DNA from: RXIX01 sp003989075
Lineage (GTDB): Bacteria; Pseudomonadota; Gammaproteobacteria; Competibacterales; Competibacteraceae
Direction of reading: 5' to 3'
NCBI GenBank assembly: GCA_029780415.1
Contig: JAKOYN010000074.1
Location: forward strand, 1-31,019
Length of the DNA: 31,019 nt
How positions within the stretch are numbered: position 1 is the first letter of the stretch; each line of letters begins with the position of its first letter. Made by a program: the position numbers and the translations under genes. Of the stretch, positions 24,556 through 31,019 are shown one piece after another. The notes under the pieces are model-generated. The model was not told the origin of the DNA and did not search any database. It saw only the letters and a list, made by a program, of their open reading frames with translations.

Positions 24556-24939
24556 CTAATGATCGTGTGCATGCGGGTGGGCATCATCATGGCCGTGGTC
24601 ATGAGTGCATGCGACCCCGCGCGGTGACAGGGTGCCCTGCAAATAGGCGGCAACCGCCTGGTCGGGATCGGTCTCCGCCGTTACCAGTGCGATGATACCC
24701 TTGGCGGCCAGGCGCTGTTGCAAACCCGGGCCCATGCTGCCAGCAATCAGCACCTGCACAGTGTCCAGTGGATGCGCCTGTTGCGGCGGGCTTTGATGAA
24801 AGGATTGCTCGATCGGCAATTCCAGCAGCGTCCGGCCGCTGATTCGGTTCTGTTCAATGTCGTAGATCCAGAACTTGCGGCATTTGCCGGCATGTTCGGT
24901 GATGTTGCGACGATTCTGGCTGGTCACGGCGATTTTCAT
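24556..24939 (-). CDS. NifX/NafY-like cofactor-binding protein with His-rich tail
   Basis: The 127-residue protein has the dinitrogenase Fe-Mo cofactor-binding domain (NifX/NafY/NifB-C type): MKIAVTSQNRRNITEHAGKC at the start, a central VQVLIAGSMGPGLQQRLAAKGI, and a DPDQAVAAYLQGTL helix. Related small proteins occur widely outside nitrogen fixation. The C-terminal 15 residues (HDHGHDDAHPHAHDH) hold seven histidines and four aspartates and look metal-binding. The gene diverges from moeA with about 160 bases between them and precedes the TauE-like gene. No nif genes are in the window, so a role in FeMo cofactor assembly is unproven; binding of molybdenum, nickel or iron clusters is possible. 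Confidence 0.85.
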   Translation of the reverse strand: MKIAVTSQNRRNITEHAGKCRKFWIYDIEQNRISGRTLLELPIEQSFHQSPPQQAHPLDTVQVLIAGSMGPGLQQRLAAKGIIALVTAETDPDQAVAAYLQGTLSPRGVACTHDHGHDDAHPHAHDH

Positions 24940-25100
24940 AGTGGTAACAACCTGTCATTCAGGAAGAAGGGTGGGTCTGTACATACGGATGTTAGGTTAG
25001 GCTGCCACCCCTGCGGCGCGGATCGCACTGCGGATTCGCATTTTATCCCCGGCAGCGGCCTGTCCGTTGCCCCCTATGTACTGCTGTGAGGCATGGTGTC

Positions 25101-26372
25101 ATGTTTGCAAGTGATTGTTGCGACGATCATGATCGTCTGCTGACCCTGGCCGAGGCGCTGGAGCGTGCTCTAGCTCTGATTGAAGCGCTGCCGGAGATCG
25201 AATCGGTCAATCTGCAGGATGCCGATGGCCGGGTGCTGGCCGCCGACCTGCCGGCCCGACTGGATGTGCCACCCCACGATAACTCAGCGATGGACGGCTT
25301 TGCCCTGCACCACGCCGATCTGTGCAGCGACGGTCCTACCCGTTTGCCGGTCATCGGTCAGGCGCTGGCCGGGCATCCGTATGTGAAAACGGTCCCGCGC
25401 GGTGCGGCAGTACGCATCACCACCGGCGCGATGACGCCGGCAGGACCGGATTTGGTGATCATGCAGGAGCATTGCCGCATCGATCCGGAGCAACACTGGA
25501 TCGAAATCGACGCAGCCCATGCTGCAAAGCTCAAGCTGGGTGAAAACATCCGCCGCTGCGGTGAGGATGTCCACGCTGGCGCGCTGCTGTTGCCGGGTGG
25601 ACGGCGCCTGCGACCGCAGGATGTGGCGCTGGCGGCCGGTCAGGGCATGGCTACGCTGACGGTGCGGCGCCGGTTGCGGGTTGCGGTGGCTTCAACTGGC
25701 GATGAGCTGCATGAGCCGGGCGTGCCCTTGCCACCGGGTGCGATCTATGAATCCAATCGTTATACGTTGCTTGGCCTGCTGCGGCGGCTGGGTTGCGCGG
25801 TGACCGATCTGGGCATTCTGCGCGATGAACGGGATAGCCTGTTGAGCGCTCTGCGGGATGCGGCGGCACGTCATGATGTGCTGTTGACTTCGGGCGGCGT
25901 CTCGGTGGGCACCGCGGACCTGATCAAGGAGGTGATCGCCGAGCTGGGCACGATTGAATTCTGGCGGCTGGCGGTCAAGCCGGGCAAGCCGGTGACCTTG
26001 GGGCGGATTGGGGATTGCCAGGTGCTGGGGCTGCCGGGTAATCCGGTTTCGGTGATGGTGTCGTTTCTGCTGTTTGCCCGGCCTGTGCTGCTGCGGCGCA
26101 TGGGCATAGCGTCGGTCGAGCCGCTGCGTGTGCCGGCCCGGGCGGATTTTCACCTGCGCCGCAAACCGGGCCGCCGTGAGTGGCTACGGGCGCGGTTACG
26201 CCTGGATCCGGCCCAGGGCCTGCTGGCTACGGTGTATCCAACCGCCAGTTCCGGGGCGCTGTCGTCGCTGTGCTGGGCCGAGGGCCTGGTGGAACTGGCC
26301 GAGGATTGCGCCGGTATCGCGCCCGGTGATGGGGTGCAGTATCTGCCGTTTGGCGAGTTGGGCGTGGACTAG
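25101..26372 (+). CDS. moeA: Molybdopterin molybdotransferase MoeA (gephyrin-like)
   Basis: MoeA inserts molybdenum into adenylated molybdopterin to finish the molybdenum cofactor in the cytoplasm. The 423-residue product has the full family layout: an N-terminal domain with PPHDNSAMDGFALH, a central MogA-like domain with TSGGVSVGTADLIKEV and the GLPGNPVSVMVSF loop that ends it, and a C-terminal beta domain. ITTGAMTPAGPDLVIMQEH matches the usual substrate-side segment. I chose the ATG at 25101 because GAGG lies 9 bases upstream; the GTG at 25086 is the alternative. An N-terminal CC-DDHD pair (residues 6-11) is a minor oddity. It faces the NifX-like gene, fitting a metal-cofactor theme. Confidence 0.95.
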   Translation: MFASDCCDDHDRLLTLAEALERALALIEALPEIESVNLQDADGRVLAADLPARLDVPPHDNSAMDGFALHHADLCSDGPTRLPVIGQALAGHPYVKTVPRGAAVRITTGAMTPAGPDLVIMQEHCRIDPEQHWIEIDAAHAAKLKLGENIRRCGEDVHAGALLLPGGRRLRPQDVALAAGQGMATLTVRRRLRVAVASTGDELHEPGVPLPPGAIYESNRYTLLGLLRRLGCAVTDLGILRDERDSLLSALRDAAARHDVLLTSGGVSVGTADLIKEVIAELGTIEFWRLAVKPGKPVTLGRIGDCQVLGLPGNPVSVMVSFLLFARPVLLRRMGIASVEPLRVPARADFHLRRKPGRREWLRARLRLDPAQGLLATVYPTASSGALSSLCWAEGLVELAEDCAGIAPGDGVQYLPFGELGVD

Positions 26373-26435
26373 TCTCCCTTCAGTTTTAGATGTCCAGCGA
26401 GACGGTCAATCAAAACATCGAAATGGAGTTAAGTC

Positions 26436-28121
26436 ATGCTCGGATTGACGCTACGGGATGAATTTCGGGGCAAACGCCTTAAAGGGACAACCATTGAGCT
26501 TTCCAACGACACGAACACTGGCGCAACGCAGATCGCGGCGCAGCAATTCCTGGAGATCACCTATCCGACCCACGATTTGTTAAAGGGAATCGAGGCAGTA
26601 GGCCCTAATCAAGGGCGTCCAGTCGTGGTAATAGGCGAACGGGGCCTCGGTAAGTCGCACGTGTTGGCCGCGCTGTACCACGCAGTAAATGATGCACCTT
26701 CGACGGGTGCATGGCTGAACTCATGGGCCACCACGCTGGGTGATCCGCAGATTGGCAAGATTGGATTACGCAGCGGAATGACGGTCATCGGTGAGAGCCT
26801 GCACCGCCATCGCTACAAGTTCCTGTGGGATTTGCTGTTCGAGCGCCATCCCTACGGCACTTACATCAAGGGCAAGTGGGATGGCATGGGGGCGGCCAAA
26901 ACCGACATCCCATCCGACAAGCTCATTGTCGAGCTGCTGGGACACACGCCAACGATGCTGCTGCTGGATGAATTCCAGACCTGGTACGACGGCCTGACCA
27001 ACACCGAACAGTATCCCTGGAAGAACTGGGCGTTCAACTTCATCCAGATTCTTTCGGAGATCGCCAAAGAGCGGCCTGATCTTCTGGTGCTCGTGATCTC
27101 CGTTCGCAATGGCGGCAGCGATGCCTATCAGCAGGTACACCGCGTCAATCCAGTCGCCATCGACTTCAAGGCGGGGGGCAACCCTGAACGGGTACAACAG
27201 GATCGCCGCCGCATGCTGCTGCATCGTCTGTTCACCAACCGTCTGCAGATCACCAAGCCACAGATTGCTTCGCTCATTGAACCTCATGTGACCGAGAGCC
27301 TGCGCTTAATGGAGGTGCCTACCGCTGAGCACGAGCGCAAACGCAAGGAATTTCTAGTCTCTTGGCCGTTTGCACCACATCTGCTGCGCCTGCTTGAGGA
27401 GCAGGTGCTGATCGCCACTGACGCGCAGGAAACGCGCGACATAATTCGCATCCTGGCCAACCTCTACAAGAGTCGTGGTGAGGTGGCCCCGATGCTCACG
27501 GCTGCAGACTTCCGTCTGGATGACGATGCGTCAGGTATTGGCGCGCTGCTTGACTCGGTCTCTAACGAGCACCACCGCGCCCTACGCGCGAAAGCCCAGC
27601 AGAACATTATTTCAGTCACCGAGGCGGTGTCCGACCACACGAACCTTACTCCTCACCTACAGGAAATTGTGGGTGCACTGTGGCTGCGATCGATTGCTGT
27701 CGGCAACTTGGCTGGTGCCGAACCGGCAACTCTGCAGATCGACATCACGCGCAACAAGGCCATCGACGACAACGCCTTCCAGGTCGAGCTGGCGACGATT
27801 GTCGAGAACAGCTTCAACATTCATCAGGATGGCCTGCGCTTGGTTTTCCGTGAGGAAGAAAACCCGCGTGCCAAATTGATGGCCTGTGCCCGCAACGACA
27901 AACTGTTCACGGACGGTTCCGATCAGATGCAGTTGGCTAAGCAGGTTCGCTACATCATTGGCGGCAGTGAAGATACCGCTGGTAAATTCCGCGTCATCGT
28001 ATTGCCGAAAGCGGTAGGAAAGTGGCGCAGCCAAGGCGGTTACCCGACGCTGACGCATGGCGGCCTCTCGCTGCTGGAGGTGTTGTCGCCGTTTGTTGAA
28101 CTAGCCAGAACGGGGGGCTGA
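26436..28121 (+). CDS. DUF499-like P-loop ATPase of a defence island
   Basis: The 561-residue protein is a predicted AAA-type ATPase resembling the DUF499 family (COG1483). It has Walker A GERGLGKS (residues 67-74), Walker B MLLLDE (174-179) followed by FQTWYDG, and downstream segments (LLVLVISVRN; RRRMLLHRLFT) that fit an ATPase core with a helical follow-up. DUF499 proteins are often about 1000 residues; this one is shorter, so the C-terminal half may be missing or it may be a distinct short type. It has GGAG 7 bases before the ATG, and the next gene starts 1 base after its stop, so the two are coupled. DUF499 ATPases are known neighbours of DUF1156 methyltransferases, as here. A phage-defence role is inference. 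Confidence 0.7.
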   Translation: MLGLTLRDEFRGKRLKGTTIELSNDTNTGATQIAAQQFLEITYPTHDLLKGIEAVGPNQGRPVVVIGERGLGKSHVLAALYHAVNDAPSTGAWLNSWATTLGDPQIGKIGLRSGMTVIGESLHRHRYKFLWDLLFERHPYGTYIKGKWDGMGAAKTDIPSDKLIVELLGHTPTMLLLDEFQTWYDGLTNTEQYPWKNWAFNFIQILSEIAKERPDLLVLVISVRNGGSDAYQQVHRVNPVAIDFKAGGNPERVQQDRRRMLLHRLFTNRLQITKPQIASLIEPHVTESLRLMEVPTAEHERKRKEFLVSWPFAPHLLRLLEEQVLIATDAQETRDIIRILANLYKSRGEVAPMLTAADFRLDDDASGIGALLDSVSNEHHRALRAKAQQNIISVTEAVSDHTNLTPHLQEIVGALWLRSIAVGNLAGAEPATLQIDITRNKAIDDNAFQVELATIVENSFNIHQDGLRLVFREEENPRAKLMACARNDKLFTDGSDQMQLAKQVRYIIGGSEDTAGKFRVIVLPKAVGKWRSQGGYPTLTHGGLSLLEVLSPFVELARTGG

Positions 28122-28122
28122 A

Positions 28123-29838
28123 ATGGCTGCCACCAACTTCAACACGGAAAATCGCACTTATCGGCAATTGTTGGGCAATGGCCTGACGTACCGCATTCCG
28201 CGCTTCCAGCGTGATTACTCTTGGAGCGAAGAAGAATGGGAAGACCTTTGGGCCGACATTCAGGCCACCTTGCCTGCCGATGGAGAGCCAGCCCACTACA
28301 TGGGCTATTTGGTGCTACAAACCGCAGATAATCGCGTTTATGAAGTGATCGACGGCCAGCAGCGGCTGACCACGATCAGCCTGATCGTCTTGGCCTCCAT
28401 GCGGCTCCTCGGCAAGCTGGCAGGCGAAGGGAAAACGCCGGATGAAAACCGCAGGCGTCTGGAGCAACTGCGTGCCACCTATATCGGTTACCTTGACCCG
28501 GTCACCCTGACCACTCGCAACAAGCTTTCACTGAACCGCAACAACGACAGCTACTACCGCGACTATCTGGTCGCACTGGCCGACCACCTGCCGCAACGCG
28601 GTTTTCCTGCCTCCACGCACACCATGCGTAAGGGCTTTGAATGGTTCGAGCGCCGCTTGCGCGAGCAGATTAAAGGCGTGGCGGATGCTGGTATGGCGTT
28701 GGCACAATTTGTTGAAACCATCAGCGACAAGCTGTTCTTCACAGTTATTACCGTTGCCGACCAGCTCAACGCTTACAAGGTATTTGAAACCCTCAATGCA
28801 CGGGGCGTGCGTCTTTCGGCGACTGATCTGCTGAAAAACTACCTGTTCTCCGTCTTGGCGCGCGGTGAGGAAGCCACGCATGAAATGGATGAACTCGAAC
28901 GCCGCTGGGAACTGATCGTGGATCGCCTGGGCAGCGAGAGCTTCCCGGATTTCCTGCGGATGCACTGGAATAGCCGCCAGAGTTTTGCGCGGCAAACCGA
29001 GCTGTTCAAGGTCGTGCGCAGCCGTATTCAGGCCCGCGAGGCGGTTTTTGCCCTGTTGCGCGAGATGGACGAAGACGTCGACACCTATCTGGCGCTCACC
29101 CAGCCCGAAGGGGCGCAATGGCTTCCCGCTTGGAAACAAAGCGCACAGGAACTGCGCATGTTCTCCGTGCGCCAGCCTTACCCCATGCTGATGGCTGCAA
29201 AGCGCAATTTGCCTGATGCCGACTTTGGCGACCTGTTGCGCGCCACGGTCATCATTGCTTTTCGTTACAACGTGATTGGTGCGCAGCACACCGGCGAGCA
29301 GGAGCGGGTTTATCACGCTGCCGCGATGCAATTGCACAGTAAGGAGGCGACCAATCTTGCGCAGGTGCTTGCCACCTTGCGCCAGGTTTATCCGGGTGAC
29401 GACGCCTTCAAGGCGGATTTTGCCGAAAAGGTCATCAAGACCACACAAAGCCGCAACGCCAAGATTGTGCGCTACATTCTGTGCAAGCTGGAAAAACAGG
29501 CCGGAGGCATCGATTTCGACGCCGATTCTCCCAGCTACACCATCGAGCATGTGTTGCCGCAATCACCGGAGGCCGGTTGGGATGCCTTCAATGACCGTGA
29601 TCTGGAAACCTTCGTGTATCGGCTGGCCAATATGACAATGCTGGAGGCGGGCAAGAACAAGGATATCGGCAACAAGCCTTACGTTGAAAAACGCCCTGTG
29701 CTGCAACAAAGCAGCTTGCATCTGACCAAAAAACTGGCGGAAGAAAACACCGAATGGCTGCCCGAACGATTGGCAGCCCGGCAAAAACAACTCGCCAACC
29801 TTGCGATCACCGTGTGGCGCATCGCTCAGCTTTCTTGA
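28123..29838 (+). CDS. DUF262/DUF1524 (GmrSD-like) nuclease protein
   Basis: The 571-residue protein has an N-terminal DUF262 domain with IPRFQRDYSW (25-34) and DGQQRLTT (77-84), the conserved ParB-like NTP-binding region, and a C-terminal DUF1524 domain of the HNH type with IEHVLPQSP (His476 and its flanks). The same two domains form GmrSD, a type IV restriction enzyme that cleaves modified phage DNA. Both key motifs are intact and the length is near that of GmrSD-family proteins. It follows the ATPase gene by 1 base and precedes the methyltransferase by 9 bases, so the three form one operon. DUF262 proteins have several roles, so the target is not known; defence is the best guess. Confidence 0.85.
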   Translation: MAATNFNTENRTYRQLLGNGLTYRIPRFQRDYSWSEEEWEDLWADIQATLPADGEPAHYMGYLVLQTADNRVYEVIDGQQRLTTISLIVLASMRLLGKLAGEGKTPDENRRRLEQLRATYIGYLDPVTLTTRNKLSLNRNNDSYYRDYLVALADHLPQRGFPASTHTMRKGFEWFERRLREQIKGVADAGMALAQFVETISDKLFFTVITVADQLNAYKVFETLNARGVRLSATDLLKNYLFSVLARGEEATHEMDELERRWELIVDRLGSESFPDFLRMHWNSRQSFARQTELFKVVRSRIQAREAVFALLREMDEDVDTYLALTQPEGAQWLPAWKQSAQELRMFSVRQPYPMLMAAKRNLPDADFGDLLRATVIIAFRYNVIGAQHTGEQERVYHAAAMQLHSKEATNLAQVLATLRQVYPGDDAFKADFAEKVIKTTQSRNAKIVRYILCKLEKQAGGIDFDADSPSYTIEHVLPQSPEAGWDAFNDRDLETFVYRLANMTMLEAGKNKDIGNKPYVEKRPVLQQSSLHLTKKLAEENTEWLPERLAARQKQLANLAITVWRIAQLS

Positions 29839-29847
29839 TATAAATCA

Positions 29848-31019
29848 ATGGCCACTAAAAAAGAACTACTTGCTCAGGAAGTCGCCAAGGCCGTCGGTAC
29901 AGGCAAGACGGTAGCGCTTGAAACTGTCGATTTCAACGATCCGAACCGCCCCAAGACTTGTCTGGAGGTGGACTTTCCGATCCTGCCCGTCAATCAGGTG
30001 GCGATCATCGAAGGCAATGCGGGCAAGCCGATCTACCAGATGTCGAAGTGGTGGGCGCGGCGGCGTTCCAGCGTTTTCCGGTCGATGCTAATCGCGGCAG
30101 CCACCAAGGCCCCGGAAGATAAATCGCACGCGGCGAAACTGGTGTGGGACAACTACTACGCCAACCACCAGAAAAAAGGCGCGTTCAAGCCAAGTACCTG
30201 AAGGTGGCCGAAATCTTCATGGGCGGTGGCACCACACTGGTGGAAGGCTCGCGCCTCGGCATGCAGATGGTCGGCAACGACCTCAACCCGGTCGCTTGGT
30301 TTGTGGTCAAGCAGGAACTGGCCAATGTCGACCTGGAGCAAGTGAAAAAGCTGCTCGCCGACATCGAGGCCGAGGTCAAGCCGCAGATCATGCCGTACTA
30401 CACCTGCGATGGCCCGGAGGGTGAAAAAGGCACGTGGACGCATTTGCCGACCAGGAAGGTGATGCCTGCCGATTTCGACCCGCTGACCATCCCGCGCGAC
30501 GAGCGCAAGGACTACCGTTACGAAGGCCCGGAGATCATCTACACCTTCTGGGCCAAGCACGGCCCCTGTCAGGTGACGGGCTGCGGCCATCGTACGCCGA
30601 TCATGAGCAGCCCGGTGATGGCGGTGAAGACGCTCAGCGTAAAGCACTGGGAACACACCTGCGGCCAATGCGGCGGCGAATTCCACGTTGAGGAGGACGC
30701 CGCGCGGATGGCCCCGGATGCACCACTTTATGTGGCACCTTCCGAGCATCCGTTTTCCGTGCTCGACCGCCGGAAGGGCGTGATCTGCCCGCATTGCCAG
30801 GCACAGATCAGCAACCCGACTACCGGCAAAAAAGGCAAGAACAAGAAGGTCGAGTTGAGCCTGCTGGTGCATCCGCAGTGGTTGGCTGGGAGTCCGGGAT
30901 CGCCCCCACCCCAACCCTCCCCCGCTGGGGGAGGGAGTCTTGGCGCTTCCCCCGCCAGAGGAGATGATCTTAGCTCCTCACCCCAGCGGGGGGAGGTCGG
31001 GAGAGGGGAGACTTGGCAT
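29848..31019 (+). pseudogene. DUF1156 Zn-ribbon adenine-specific DNA methyltransferase, frameshifted, runs off the window
   Basis: The first 117 residues (29848-30201) hold the DUF1156 signature: VDFPILPVNQ (41-50), GKPIYQMSKWWARRR (59-73) and FRSMLIAA. It then stops at TGA (30199-30201). The next frame continues the protein without a gap: KVAEIFMGGGTTLVEGSRLG, which contains the methyltransferase SAM motif, then NDLNPVA, and then Zn-ribbon cysteine pairs (CQVTGC, CGQCGG, CPHC). One base is thus missing, probably between 30184 and 30192 just after the KKGAFK segment. The family (COG1743) modifies adenine in DNA. From 30902 a palindromic repeat occupies the frame, which stays open to the end of the window, giving a Pro/Gly/Ser-rich peptide where the family would continue. 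The rest of the gene lies outside. Confidence 0.8.
30902..31009. repeat. MITE/REP-like palindromic element inside the methyltransferase gene
   Basis: A perfect 9-base stem (30915-30923 and 30927-30935, loop GCT) lies near the left end. A second, imperfect hairpin (about 30978-30996) lies near the right. The outer arms, 30902-30926 and 30985-31009, are imperfect inverted repeats of each other (C-rich on the left, G-rich on the right). CCCCAACCCTCCCCC and GGGAGAGGGG-type arms are typical of dispersed repeats in Proteobacteria. Exact ends and target duplications cannot be fixed because the window stops 10 bases beyond. Confidence 0.65.

Noticed and set aside
30172..30200. Programmed ribosomal frameshifting in the methyltransferase at the A-run (30172-30177)
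   Set aside because: A -1 slip there would give a plausible joined protein, but the family is not known for it and no stimulatory structure is obvious just downstream; mutation or read error is simpler.

Overview
The window reads as a GC-rich proteobacterial chromosome, most likely gamma- or betaproteobacterial. The basis is the gene types (Pil-Chp-like chemosensory genes, Kup, HypCDE, a DauA-like SulP permease, Hyf-type membrane modules) and tight GC-rich operons with Shine-Dalgarno sites. No rRNA, tRNA or CRISPR array was recognised, so lineage is an inference.

Layout. (1) 55-3939, minus strand: a chemosensory operon with a two-domain PilG-like regulator, a PilH/CheY-like regulator, a CheW/PilI-like adaptor, a periplasmic substrate-binding protein, and a chemoreceptor that stops at the start of its HAMP domain. 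(2) 4173-7158, plus strand: a three-gene MacAB/DevBCA-type exporter (adaptor, FtsX-like permease, ATPase). (3) kup (plus) converging on a LysE-family exporter (minus). (4) 9845-14849, minus strand: a DauA-like SulP transporter, hypC-hypD-hypE (assembly of the Fe(CN)2CO group of [NiFe]-hydrogenases) and a cell-wall amidase. (5) 14850-16013: an AT-rich patch with an unknown gene and a broken XRE-type regulator. (6) 16020-23429, minus strand: a small XRE regulator followed by hyfB-C-E-F-G-I, a six-subunit membrane complex of the Hyf/complex I superfamily. (7) 23633-26372: TauE/SafE permease and a NifX-like protein with a histidine-rich tail (minus), divergent from moeA (plus). (8) 26436-31019, plus strand: the start of a defence-type island with a DUF499-like ATPase, a DUF262/DUF1524 (GmrSD-like) protein, and a DUF1156 Zn-ribbon DNA methyltransferase that is frameshifted and carries a palindromic repeat at the window edge.

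The most notable point is the Hyf-like complex. Its large subunit has lost the cysteines that would hold the Ni-Fe site (RVSGDS where RVCGIC is expected; a C-terminal C-N-K-S where C-x-x-C is expected), yet the small subunit keeps the cysteines for its iron-sulfur cluster and all membrane subunits look intact. It therefore resembles the 'energy-converting hydrogenase-related' (Ehr) complexes and is unlikely to make or use H2, although hypCDE lie only about 3 kb from its end. The hyp genes presumably serve a true hydrogenase elsewhere. The second point is the right-end island, a plausible anti-phage module in visible decay.
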